DNA of 64,000 nucleotides from Primulina eburnea. Lineage: Eukaryota; Streptophyta; Magnoliopsida; Lamiales; Gesneriaceae. The stretch's first letter is position 1. The number at the start of each line of letters is the position of its first letter. The position numbers were made by a program, and so were the translations under genes. Below, piece by piece: positions 10,414 through 22,019 of this stretch. The stretch spans positions 13,478,183-13,542,182 of the forward strand of contig NC_133117.1 of NCBI RefSeq assembly GCF_022965805.1. The letters run 5' to 3'. The notes beneath the pieces are model-generated. The model searched no databases. It had not been told where the DNA came from and saw only the letters and a list, made by a program, of their open reading frames with translations.

Positions 10414-11518
10414 GTTTTTGTTACTGATTATGAGATATGATTTGTATCTGTTGATGTTGAGTTGTCGGGATATATCGAAATTGTGATGTTATGCCGTCGA
10501 AACATAATTAGATTGAGTTCTGATCATATCCGGTATTGATTTGAGTTGTATATTGATGTTGTACTTCTCGAATGTCATTCCAGATTGGTATTGAAGGCTT
10601 CGAAGACAGAACAAAGCCGAACCCCGATGAAAAGAAAGGTATAAATCAATGTTAACCGGGAGATACAACTCGAGTAAGAGATAACTTGAGTTTGCAAAAC
10701 AACATACATATTTTTTATTCTTTTAATACCTTTGTATTCTTTAAATGTATATGCTTATTCTATTGATTTATAGAAAAGCGGAGAAAAGAAGATAGATATT
10801 GAGAAAGAGTCTTGGGCAGATGTGCCTAGTCTTTGACAGAGGTGCCAAGTCACTGGACATTTGGTTTATATCGATGTGCTTAGGAGTAGATCGACTCCTA
10901 TTGTAGAGATTCGATATATTGTACCAAAGTCTGGGAATAAGAATGTACAACCATCTAGATGGGGAGATTAGATGGGAGACTGTTGCGTTCTCATTCAAAC
11001 CGGGATCCCTAGACTAGATGAGATTTGAGTCAAAGATTAAGAGTTAACGAGTTTGATTTACAGTTTTAGATTGATTCATGTTTTCAGATTATGATACATT
11101 CTATTGATAACTGTTCTATGTTTTTGTATATGCTTTTATATGAAATGCATGTATACTTTGTTTATACTGGGAATTATATTCTCACCGGAGTTATCCGGCT
11201 GTTGTTGTGTTTGTATGTATTCATGGCAACAGGTGGGACAGAATCAGGGTCGAGAAGAGGATGAGAGATCAAGATTAGAGTGGAGATCCGGACCTAGAAG
11301 TAGAATTGGCTTTCAACACTTGATGTATAGTTGTTGAACCCTAGTTTGATATGAATGTATTTGTACGAGACTTGTACTTTTGATCTTGATGTTTATATAA
11401 GATAATGCATAATTTGATATAGTAATTTGTACACTTGATTATAAGTGTTCAATTCTTTTCAAAAAAAATTTAGACCCAGTACATTAATTGATCCACTTAA
11501 TCCCAAAGATGATTTAAG
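10414..11518 (+). repeat. LTR fragment J (A/D-related family), truncated both sides
   Basis: Starts mid-LTR at the B junction and shares the A/D core: the TATACTGGGA segment, the CACCGGAGTTATCCGG hairpin and the AAAAAAATTTAGACCC tail. It is lost near AGATGATTTAAGAAG, before the expected CCCCACA end. Sequence then switches to the copia-lineage ORF. J is the oldest visible host of the B/A nest. Confidence 0.75.
11185..11232 (+). other. Paired hairpin module in J
   Basis: CCGGA-GTTA-TCCGG (11185-11198), then CTGTTG (11199-11204) with CAACAG (11227-11232). Outer pairs are kept. Positions beyond the six-base stem include G-T wobbles. Confidence 0.55.
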
Positions 11519-11527
11519 AAGACGAGC

Positions 11528-13464
11528 GAGTCTGATTCTGAGAAGACTCCTTCACCAAAACTCACAAAGTAACCGAGGACTCTAAAGACAAAACCTGTTG
11601 TTGTAGTTGGGACAATCCCAACTGAAAGGTTGATTCAATCAGGAGCTCAACAGCTTATTCAGGCTACTCCTCTGCAAGCTGTACCACCTGAACCACCAAC
11701 TTAGGTTCAGTTACCTCACTCTGCTGCTCTATCAAAGAAGAAGAAGATCACCGAATCTGGTGATAAGAAGAAATCAACTGGAGTCAAGGCTCCTTTAATC
11801 TCCATTACTGGCTTCACCGCTCTACCAATTGCCAGACCCAAAGGAATGGTGTTTACAGAAAGAATCGATGCAACTTCCTCCAGGCTGACTATTCCTCATA
11901 TCATAACTAATTCAAAAGGGAAGGGGAAGATGCAAGAAGAGGCCCGACCAACCAATACAGTTCAAACCCATATTGATCTTATCTGGAAAGAGGTAAATAA
12001 TTTTTCTTCATCTAAACTAAAAGCTTAAGACGAATGGGTCAGATTTAGAACTAAAGTTTTTGCTAAGCAAGTTCATAAGAAATCAGTTCTGAAGAAATTT
12101 GTTAAACTGGAAAAGATAATTCTGAGAGTGGTCAAAGCTTCTTCCTTTGCACTCGCCTTACAGAGGAAAAATTATTTCTTTGATATAATACGAGAGAAGA
12201 AGTTGTCACAAATGGTTGCACAGTTGCGGATGAACTATGATCCTACCAGTCCGACTGCATTCAATGACAAAGATGTCTATACCCAACTGGAAATGGATCT
12301 TAACGGGATACAGACGGAGATTAAATTATGGGAAATGGATCAGGAACTGACTCTTCAAGCAGGTTCCTCAGATCTTTCCTTGTCAGAAGAAACAACTGAT
12401 GAAACATCTCCACAAATGCCAACCAATGATACAATTGGTGAAACTTCTCACCCAAGAAACTGCTCCTTCTACAACTGATGCACAACCTTCTTCTTCTACT
12501 CCTCCATCCTCAATTGCAAAACTTATGCTTTATGGTGATGCTGAGTTATCACTGGCAAACCTTGATGAGGTTATCAAATCGGTATCCACTGATATCTAGC
12601 TAGATACTATAAAAGCAATTGAAGAAATTTTTGAAGAACCAGCCGATCGAGCTAATTTTGAAGAAACTGAAGAGCCAATTCAGTTAGTTACTTAAAAGGC
12701 AGTTGTTATAGAAACCGAGGAAGCTCAACTGCACTCAGTTCAAAATGAAGAAGTGCCAGTTGGAGAGCTAGTTGAAGCTTCATTCGCTCAACCAACTGAA
12801 GCACCAGTTTGTGAATCAGTTGCGCCAAACTTAACAACCATCAATTGTTTCAGATGATCACCAAACTGAAGAGCCATCAAGCACCTTTGTTGATCAGAAT
12901 TATTCTCCTCCTCCACTAATTCAACAAGAAATATCACATGAAGATGTTTCAGAAATGGTAATACTTGAAACGGACATAAATGAAAGATTTCTCGTCTTAT
13001 ATCAACAAGTAACAGGGAAGAGATACCGGAATTTTCTAGAGCCATGTCTCTCGGTATATCAAATACTAAAGCCCTGTTGGATGAAATCTAGAATGTTCAG
13101 CACAATCTAGTCAGTATGATGAATGTCATTTCTGACGTCCAGTCTACCCAACTAGTTCACACCTTAAAGCTCAACTCGTCAAATGAATTTAATACGTGAA
13201 AAGCAAATTCAAAAGGATGTGAGTTCACTGTTTCCAAATAGAAGAACTTCGAAAAGACAGAGTGTTTACTGAAGCTCACTTTCAAACACAAGCCTTAGTC
13301 GAAGACGCTTTGATTTTTTGCAAACGACTGTTAAAAAAATGATATATTTGTAGCAAAAGACTGTGATGAATGATGTGTCAACCATCACCTTAGAAGTTTG
13401 TACTTTAACCAAGAAGGTTGATGAGTTTGACAAAAAAGAGAAAAAGATTGATCAGAAGAAGTAA
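11528..13464 (+). pseudogene. Copia-lineage additional ORF, copy K (broken; N-terminal part missing)
   Basis: Function unknown. Reading starts in a segment with ESDSEKTPSP, matching the middle of the ORF in G and H. It continues through IPHIITNSKGKGKMQ, THIDLIWKEVN, a basic helical stretch, ASSFALALQRKNYFFD and SPTAFNDKDVYTQLEMDL. A low-complexity acidic/Ser/Pro region and a C-terminal coiled-coil-like stretch (LTKKVDEFDKKEKKIDQKK) follow, with a stop at 13462-13464. In-frame stops (for example after PKLTK and after SSKLKA) and shifts break it. The start is lost at the J junction. No catalytic motif, signal peptide or membrane segment is visible. Its position before a purine tract and LTR shows that it belongs to a retrotransposon, not to the host. 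Confidence 0.7.
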
Positions 13465-13706
13465 TCAACTGAAGTTATGGCATATAGAAGAAGTAATCAA
13501 CTGACTTCAGTTAAAAGTTGAAGATGATTTGTTAAAAGTTGAAGATATCGCAGATTTTTCTTCAAGATTATTTATTCCATTCTTTGCACGAATCTGTACA
13601 TAGAACAAAAATTATTTTATCTACTAAGGAATTCAACAATTATTTTTGAGTTCAGTTGATCAATTCTTATATTACAAGTTTTGTCAAACACCGAAAAAGA
13701 GGAAAT
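13465..13706 (+). promoter_or_regulatory. 3' untranslated region and polypurine tract of K
   Basis: Noncoding stretch between the ORF stop and the LTR. It ends in CCGAAAAAGAGGAAAT (13691-13706), which serves as purine tract and is interrupted by one T-free transition compared with H. Nothing else is recognised. Confidence 0.6.
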
Positions 13707-14714
13707 TGTTGGAAACTAAATTTCTGCTGTTTGAAAAATGGAGTGCTTAATCGAATGAACAAACTGATCAAGGAACTGAACAAATATACTCAAACTGACA
13801 GTTGCCAATACTGAAGTTTAATATGCAAGTTAACTAAGGAAACTAAACCAACTCAACTGAATCTACGCAGACAACTGACTGAACAGTTGGAACTTTCAGT
13901 CATAAGCTTATCGTCTATTACATATTAGCTGATCCTTTAGCTGTGCACATCAACGAAAAGAAGGTTCAACCGACAATAGTACAAAAACGGACTGAAACAG
14001 ATAGTTGGAACGCCGCAATACAGCTACAGTGTACGAATGTCAGAAGAATGTTGACATGGCAAACCAACGGATAAAAAATTCAAATTTCATTTAATATTAC
14101 CATTGAAGGGAAGCCTATAAATATCAGAGGGGAAGCAGTTGAAAAAGAATCGACCCACTATTTCATTAAGCTTGTTGTTACCCTGCTGAAATTATTGCTT
14201 ACATTCAAAAATCAAAAGCTCATGCTTATCGCACATATTCGTAGCAATGAAGGCTACTCTTTCGAGCTTTAAAGCACAACGTTATCATTGTAAAACTCGA
14301 TCTTGTAAAAGATCAGTGGAGATAAATTCAATTGTACACTGTGAAGCATTTTGTAAACTATCAGTTTCAGTCTTTGCAGTGTTAAGTCCAAACTGAAATG
14401 GGTCTGTACAAACTTTTGTATCGATCAAAGTCTTTTAGTGAATATCCTATCTTTGTGATAGAAGGGGTGACGTAGGAGTATTTGAAATCTCCGAACATCC
14501 GTAAAATCTTGTGTTCTTATTTCAGGTTTTATTCTATCTATCAGTCAGTTTTATTACGCACTTTATTGTTAATTGAGTGATACTGACTGACAGGATTCCA
14601 AGTATCAGTTTATCACTAAACTGACTCAACCTACAAAAAGATTCGAAAAGTTGAGAGTGTTTATTCAAACTCCCCTTTCTAAACACTCTTTTAACCAAAT
14701 ATCCGATCCTTTGA
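13707..14714 (+). repeat. Copia-lineage LTR, Y type (1008 bp)
   Basis: Begins TGTTGGAAACTAA after the purine tract and ends near CGATCCTTTGA. It shares long segments with the LTR at 56623-57579, including TGGAACGCCGCA, GTGTACGA, AACCAACGGAT and GGGGTGACGTAGGAG. TATA box CTATAAATA at 14115-14123. It is followed by a primer site, so it is at once a 3' LTR to the left and a 5' LTR to the right. Confidence 0.82.
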
Positions 14715-14716
14715 AG

Positions 14717-14728
14717 TGGTATCAGAGC
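14717..14728 (+). promoter_or_regulatory. Primer binding site following LTR K
   Basis: TGGTATCAGAGC, two bases past the LTR end and matching initiator-methionine tRNA. It indicates a second internal region starting here. Confidence 0.8.
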
Positions 14729-15171
14729 ACTTCCAACGGTCAAATTCGCCTTGCAGGACATTTACTCGACTGGTCAACTCAATTAGTCGTTCAGTTCAAC
14801 TGGTCAGCAGCTGGCTAAGTTCAGTTCAGTTTCAGCTGGTGTACTGAAATCAGCCTAGCTGATTTCAGTTTGTGCAGAACTAGTAGCTTTATCGTCATTT
14901 TCAGCATCTTAAGCTTCGATTCAGACTTTGACTTCTGAAGAAGATTTGTACATCATCATCTTATCTTTCCAACTCATACTAAATTGAATTCTTTCAATAA
15001 CCGAGCTGAGAGATATGAGGGAAATACCGCAACTGCTCATAAACAACTGATTGTTGTTTTCATGCAATCAGTTCGGTAATTCAGCATCAGTTAGGCCTTG
15101 ATAACATCCGAATTTACCCAACTGATGTGCAATATGACTTGTTCCAAATTGAGTTTTCTAATCAGTCCAAT
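14729..15171. other. Unassigned retrotransposon leader or LTR sequence
   Basis: No readable ORF. Rich in CAACTG, CAGTT and TCAGTT words, as in the copia-lineage LTRs here. Probably the leader behind the primer site merging into the minus-strand LTR that starts at 15370; the junction cannot be placed. Confidence 0.4.
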
Positions 15172-15622
15172 TGGCAGATTGTCATTTGGAGCTTCCAGTT
15201 GAGATATATCATCAAAATACTGAAGCTTGCTAGAAATTCAGTTTGTGCAGAATTCGGTTTCAGTTTGCTTTTTTGTGTTTGCAACTTCACACATGAGTAA
15301 ATATGTTAGAATTACAATAGCAAGTTTGTTAACATCAAAATCAAGATTGCGAACATGAAATATTCCAAAAATCTCCCCCTTTTTGATTATCACAAAACTT
15401 GGATAAACAATCAATTCGACTAATTTGCAGATTGTCATTTGGATCTTCCAGTTAAGAGATATCATCAAAATACCATAACTTGCCAGAAATTCAGTTTCTG
15501 CAGAATTCGGTTTCAGTTTGCGTCTTTTGTTTGAAACTTCACACATGAGTAAATATTTTAGAATACAATAACAAGTTTTGTTAACATCAAAATCAAGATT
15601 GCGAACATGAAATGTTCCAACA
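15172..15622 (-). repeat. Two tandem minus-strand copia LTR starts
   Basis: Unit 15172-15370 and unit 15425-15622 are direct repeats of about 200 bases. Each ends on its right side in the reverse of an LTR start like that at 52350 (TTGGAA... then ATTTTGATG). Between them, 15371-15385 is the reverse of a purine tract (ATCAAAAAGGGGGAGAT). Read on the minus strand: LTR start, break, purine tract, LTR start again. The long minus-strand ORF here only mirrors the duplication. Confidence 0.7.
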
Positions 15623-15668
15623 ATTTTCTCATCTTTGATAAGTGTGTAACAGGCCGATGGTGAAAAGG

Positions 15669-18290
15669 TTTTAACGTCCCAAAAATTTGATGTCCATGTG
15701 AACCACATTTATGCAATTTATTAAATTTATTAGGTATTTTATTAAACAATTTTAAAGCATTAAATGCATATTTATTTCATTAATTTTTGTTTTAAGTCAT
15801 GGTTTATTTAAAGTTCATGTATTAAGAATTTAAATTGCATTTCGCGCTCGAACGAGGAACGAAGATAATTTAATTACATGTTTAATTTATATTTATTAAT
15901 ATTAGGTGTTTTAAGTGTATTTTTTAATAATTGGGTTTTGTTGGGTATTTTTATCCGCCAGAGCATATTTTTAATCGGTACGTAAATTTTATCGAATCGA
16001 GGGACTTTTGGATGGATCAGACAATATTTCAAAATGGTACCTAAACGTAACATTTTTCAGGGGTGCTTGTGGGCTTGATCGGTTTATTTTAATGTTTAAT
16101 GGGCTCAAAACCCTTTTAATCCATTTAAACGTTTAATTAGGACCCATTAGTAACTTAATTATTATTTAAACTAAAACCTAAACCTATTTACCCCTCATTC
16201 AGCCGCCCACCACACTCTACAACAGCCTTCACGTGATTTTTGCAGCAGATTTTATGAGCTTTCAGTGGCCAAGTCTCGGTCGTACTTATAGATTTAATAT
16301 TAATTCATTCCCCGCTCCTACGGTGCTTCCCCGACGCTCGTTTCTTCGACTTCCTTGTGTAAAATACATCAATCCATGCTTGTATCTTCAACTTTCTCTT
16401 CATTCACGCCAATAATATGCTGGAATTTATGTGTGTGCTTGAAAATTAAAGGATCTTTCTTGTGGTGTGTTTTTGTTACAAACTTGTCATGAAACTTGCA
16501 TTGTTTTGATTTAAGCTCACATTTTCGTATTTATGTCCAAGGGGCTGTTAATTTTATGATGCAAGTGAAATAGACACATCGGGACTTAGTATGTAGGAGG
16601 GTCGAGTGCAAGTTGAACCATGGCTAAGGGATGAATCGATCGAGTCTTGCTTGTTGAAGGGAGATAGGGAGAGACACCCATTCAAGGGGCTGGTCGGGGC
16701 TGTGATACAGACGTTGGAAGGTCCAAATCATGGCCCATAGTGGCTGGAATGAGGCTGTCTAAGTCTAGGGTAGGATCTAAGGCTTGAGAGCTTATGTGCA
16801 CGCGGGTGTGCTTCAGTTGGAGCTAGCGTTCGGGAACGTTGATTGGGTTGCATGGGGCTGTAGCTTGGTTCAAATAGGTCCAGTGGGGTTTGTTCAAGGG
16901 CTAGGAGTGGCTGGTTCAGGGCTGCTCCTCGATGGGTTGGTCTAGGATGGATATAGTGAGTTTGGTACATTAGGGTCTTCGAGCTTGGCAATTGCTGAAA
17001 ATTTCAACAGCTTGTGGCCTTATTCCTGTGTGTTTTAGTGGGCTGGAAAATGTAGTTTTGAGGCTGGTAGGATGTATTTTATGCATGGTTTAAGTTTTGA
17101 TTAATTTGGTTAAAGTTCGGGTCGATTCGGGTTAAAATCGTGACCCCGGTCCAAGTTATAAAACGAATCACTTAATTTTTTAAACGGGCTTGAGTGTACG
17201 TGTAAGAAATAATTTTAAATAATTTTTGAGATGTTTTAAGGAGTTTGATAAGCTTCGGGTCAAAATTTTAGAGTTCCAGGGGTAAAACGGTCATTTTGGG
17301 TTTCCAGGGTGCAAAATGACCACGGTTTCCGGGGGCAAAATGGTCATTTTGTACCCGGGGTGAGATTTTGGTCCTGGCAGCGCTCTGAGCATATTTTATT
17401 ATTTTTTAAATGTTTACGCATCACGTTTATGATTTTTTATGAAAATATGATAAATACGTTGCATGTTTGGTTTTAAGGAAAAAGTTACGTATGCATGTTT
17501 TTATTAAGTGGTGAATATGATGATGTTTTTGAAGGATGATAATTTGTTGTGACTGATGATATATATGTATACGATGAGATGAGATATGATGATCTGAGGT
17601 CAAGGCTCAGTGGATGGGTAATGCAATCACTGATGTCCCCGCTGCCCGGTAGCACAGATATATTAGATGGATCCATCGAATAGAGCTGATACGAAAGTCA
17701 TAACTAATGAACTGAATTCAATTAAAGAAAATGTATACCTATATGATGATATGATGACACACGTTTTGACAGGTTATGCTATTATGTGACATGTTTACGT
17801 TTATGCTTTTAAGATCATGAAATGTATGTTGAATTACAGTATTTTCACTGTTGCATGTTATGTATATGTACATGCTATTAACATTACATGTGTGTTGAAT
17901 CTTTAGACTCACTGGGTGTGAATGATGCAGGTGAGCATTTTGATCAGGAGACTGGAGGTGATGATGACTGAACGGACGGAGTTGGTGGCGCGCGTTAAAC
18001 CGAGGACCTTGTATTCTTCCGCAATAATATGATTTTATAGGAACAGTTTAAACAGTTTTTAGTTGATTGATGAATTTTTTTTGTAGAGGGTTTTTGACAG
18101 ATTTTTATATGCTGGACGTTTTGTATTTTTAAACGCTAAATTGTTAAGGTTGGTTACTTTTTTCTTAAATTTTAACTACAATTATTTAATTCAGCAGTGG
18201 GATGATTTTACAAAATGTATGTTTTCGAATTTTATAGTTTTATATGGGCATGGTTTTGGCCATAGCAACAAAAAAAAATATGTTCAGTAA
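15669..18290 (+). repeat. Old chromovirus-type LTR N, probable solo remnant
   Basis: Starts near TTTTAACGTCCC, corresponding to the TGTAACG start of the E family. It carries an A/T-rich first part, a central part with GAACCATGGCTAAGGG, the hairpin at 17896-17911 and the ending GATGCAGGTGAG... AACCGAGGACC. No primer site, purine tract or pol adjoins it. Both termini have decayed, so the ends are approximate. Confidence 0.6.
17896..17911 (+). other. TGAATC-TTTA-GACTCA hairpin in LTR N
   Basis: Six-base arms with one mismatch around TTTA, followed 20 bases later by GATGCAGGTGAG. Same element as in E, F and M. Confidence 0.55.
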
Positions 18291-18329
18291 AATTTTAAAA
18301 TGAGCAAGACGTTTCAAAGGTTATCTCTC

Positions 18330-19013
18330 CCTCAACCTTGGTGCAAATTATTTCCTCACATTCATTTCTACAAGTTCTAATCTTGTTGCTACTCCATCCT
18401 TTTTTCCTGGAATGACATGTAACGCACAAATGAGACTTTCAAAGACATTTTTTAATGTGCATCACATCAAGAACTTGTCGAATATCTATATATTTCTAGT
18501 ACTGAAGTTCAAAGAATATTTATTTCTTTTTCCAGCGTGATTTTGCATCATCTTTCTTTGATTGAAGTTTCCCAAACATTTTTACCAAATGACAATTAAT
18601 TCTTTCAACTCTCTCCAAAACTCCATTTCCACTCATTAGTTTTGGTATGGGGTTAAACTCTTGGTTCCCATGAAATGCCTTCCTTTTCCTTCAATAAGAA
18701 TTAGTTGCGTATAGAAAACTTCTATGGCTTGTATATGACATTTACCTACAATGCTTCAACCTTTTTTAATATGGTTCTTCACCACAAGTAGGACATGCAT
18801 GATATACTTTCACAATACATCTTAACATGTTCCCATATAGAAGAAAATAATTGATCATCCATATTAAGAAACTCCAAGCGAGAAAGTTTCTTGTATATCC
18901 CATACGTTATATAACATAAGTATTTTAAGTCATAAGTCAGAGGTGTTAAGTAAACATCAATATCATTTCCATATTGTTTGGGACCAAAAATCAACAATGT
19001 GGTCATCTTAAAC
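18330..19013 (-). pseudogene. CACTA (En/Spm) Tnp2-type transposase fragment
   Basis: On the minus strand 19006-18945 encodes LLIFGPKQYGNDIDVYLTPL, the hallmark segment of the Tnp2/Transposase_21 family (usually LLI.GPKQPGNDIDVYL). Further along, about 18480-18400, it reads LDVMHIKK, then after a one-base shift NVFESLICALHVIPG, matching the family's DVMHIEKNV.ESL motif. The sequence between is shifted and has stops. Only a middle slice of the usual protein is left and no CACTA termini are seen. The right end is abutted by a copia LTR at 19014. Confidence 0.8.
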
Positions 19014-19949
19014 TGTTATGGTCGATTAACTCGGGTAAAGTGTTTAAAAAAAGGGACTGAATAAAAAATTAGACTTTTTGAGTTCATTTTTTAATGTGGT
19101 CAGTTTTTTGAGGAACTGAATCTCGAAATCTAGTATGTCAATATCAATTAGTTAAGTAAAAAAAATGCGAAATAAATTAAGAAATATATTTGAATATTTT
19201 GACTGGGATACTGTAAAATTGAAGGTTTGAAAGATAGTCACGAAATTTAAAATAAGAAAATTGATCACAAGGATTTTTCTGGATGTTCGGAGACTTCAAA
19301 TACTCCTACGTCACCCCTTCTATCTCGAGAATAGATTTTATGAAAAGACTTTCATTAATACAGCAAGATTAATAACTCACTTCAATTTGGACTTAAACAT
19401 TTTCAAATTGAAACTCTCAACTTCTCTTATACTTATCAGTTAATAACCGATTAAGTATGTTTAATACATGAACAAAACAGATATCAAAAGATTGAATACA
19501 ATAGTGTAGTGTACTAACTCAATTTCTCAAATAGTAGCCTGATTGCTACGAATAAATTAATGAAGTGTGAGCTTGAATTTGCGATTTTCAAACTGGATGT
19601 AAGATTTAAAAAGAATCGCATCTGACTTGGTAACTGAGTGTTCTTGAGTAGTCGTTTAACCGATATTCTCGTAAAAATCGTCACTCTTTGACAACTGAAC
19701 TCTTTAGCTAAATATAGGCTTCGATTCCAACGATAACATTGAATACATTTAAGAATACTATTTGTTGAATCATCCTTTTGTACACGTAGGCATTTCTATG
19801 ATAGTAGTGCGAGATATCAGATTGCTGTGCGCCAACTGATTTGCTCAGGTACAAAATGTCGGTTTGTCTGCTGGAATTCAAACTACAACAAAAGATGTGG
19901 CCAACTAATCAGGATTCAATCTTGTCAACTGATCAGCTAAGATAGTCCA
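19014..19949 (-). repeat. Copia-lineage LTR L (minus strand), truncated at 19949
   Basis: Read on the minus strand it contains TCTCGAGATAGAAGGGGTGACGTAGGAG and the CTCCGAACATCC block typical of the Y-type LTRs. Its outer end TGTTATGGTCGATTAA abuts the CACTA fragment. It is cut on the right by E1. It may be the 3' LTR of element G, whose ORF lies on the same strand beyond E1; the connecting part is missing. Confidence 0.65.
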
Positions 19950-22000
19950 TGAAACGACCCTTACTTTTTACTTTGAAATTCTACTATTTTTTTTGTACCC
20001 ATTAATTTGAAAACCACAACTAAATTAACTTTACCTTTTAATAAATAAAAATCATTTAACAATTTAAACCTCAAGTGCATAAAATCTCTAAAATCGTAAA
20101 TTACCAAAATTCGACTTCTACCTTTAACATGATCAAAATTAAATTCAAATAAAGCATAAAATCTCTAATAAAATCCTTAGCAAATTCTTTTAAACTTTGC
20201 CTATCAATCTTATGCGGAAATAAATGACCATCGGGAGTATACTGTCGTATTCGATCTACTCAAACGTCAGCGCCTCCCTTAATATCATCATCACTTGCAG
20301 TATTCAAACCTAGCGAGTCTAATGACTCAGCACGTTCTAAACATAAATGGCAAATAATACATATACAAACACATGCAATAAAATCGGACTCTTATTTAAA
20401 ATAACTTTTAAGCATAAATAAATCATATATTGTAAAAATCATAAAATAGTAAAATTTTGCATCATTTATCATTTTGGATGAAGTTTGATCCTTAAAAGTG
20501 ACTAGCCTTTTATCTTCTGGTCGACTGATCAGTCTTAGCTCTCATTACGCAAGGGGACGGACACTAGGCACTGTAGTTAAAATACGATCATTGGGCTCCC
20601 TCTGGGCCTTGTCCCGTAAACCTGCTCCCTCCGAGGCCTTTTCCCTCACGACATTTCTATAAAATTATAAGTTCACGGTTTCTTCTAAAAACGGATCCCC
20701 CACATATCCTCTATCATTTTGTCACAGTCAATTCACATCCCTCAAAACATTTTTCATTTTTAAAGCATAAAATATCATGACTTTCCAAGATTAACATTTT
20801 AACAGTAAAAATTAAACAATTTTACCATAAATAATAAAATATCATATTTTCATTAAAATCATAATTTTATATCGTTTTTCACGCGTTATGATCCTTCGGG
20901 ACGCTGCCCACCCTTTTCGTACTACCCATTTGTAAAATGAGCGTTTTTAGTATGGACTCTTAAATTCTCGATTTTGACTTTTTTTACTTTCATTTATTCA
21001 AGATCTTCCCAAATAATTATTTAAGCTTAAATTTAGTTTTTGATATTTTTATTAGCTTGAATTCGAGCTTTTTGATTAATTCGTTTATTAAGAATTTGTA
21101 AAGCGTTTTAATTCTGAATAAATTTAAACTTTAATATTTTCTTCCCAAATTTTCAACATAGACTTTATTATCTAAACTACCCTTGTGAACCATGAACCGA
21201 CTCCCATGGACCATGGCTCGACCCTTTTTCTTATTCCTAGCCATAATTCAAACATAAGCTATTCCCTTCGAGCCATCATGTATTTTTCTAGGACCATGGC
21301 CGAGCCACCTCGAGCCATCCCTCGACCAGACCTCCTAGGGACCCCATTGACCACGCCTAGCCCATCTAACCATCCCCTAGCCCACGCCACAACCTCCTGC
21401 ACATGAGAATAAGAGACGTGGCGGTGCTTAGAGTTTGGAAAGACAAGGACTCTTCGACTTAAGCCACCACCAAGCCCAGACACTCCTGACCCTCATTGAC
21501 CTAGCCTAACTCAGCATACCAGCCCCTAACCACAAGGCCAGCCGCGAGCGCATCCTAGCCCATTATTTCTCCAAAGTTGCGGGTTCCCTCTTACTCGAGC
21601 CACCATGGCCCATGGTTGCACCAAGTCCTAAGCCGACCCATAGAAATCCTCCCTAGACCCTGCTGGACAAACCCTGAACCACCCTGCCATAGCCACCAGC
21701 CCCCTTGGCCGCAGCCACCTTACGCGTGCATTGGGGAGGAGTCCCAATTCGCGTGGACTTCTCCCCAGCCCACGAACTAGAGTCCTATCCGTGCTAGGAC
21801 TCTTCCCAACCCTTGACCACTTCCAGCATGACCACCTAGCCCAGCCCCTGCCAAGCCACGCGTCGTACCAGCCCAAGTCGAACCATCATACTCATGGTGT
21901 TCAAGAAAAAACCCTAGGCATTTCTTCCCTTGCCAAGTCTCGTTTCCAGCCTTGGTTTCCATTAATCCGTCAAGGAAGTGTCGTAATCTCTCAGCCGCAT
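19950..22000 (-). repeat. Chromovirus LTR E1, minus strand, right end damaged
   Basis: Left end TGAAACGACCC is the reversed LTR end of the E family. It contains the reversed hairpin GAGTC-TAAT-GACTC (20315-20328) and a GC-rich domain of repeated CGAGCCA/CTAGCCCA words (21180-21880) shared with E2. The expected TGTAAC start is not found on the right. About 1 kb shorter than E2, so the junction near 22000 includes a deletion. ORFs in the GC-rich part are low-complexity and not convincing. Confidence 0.65.
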
Positions 22001-22019
22001 CATTCACAAACAAGGTCAC

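Noticed and set aside
14717..14728. tRNA gene at the TGGTATCAGAGC sites
   Set aside because: Only a primer-site length match. No cloverleaf around any of these sites.
15238..15708. 156-codon minus-strand ORF
   Set aside because: Its internal protein repeat simply mirrors the duplicated LTR start. No coding signature.
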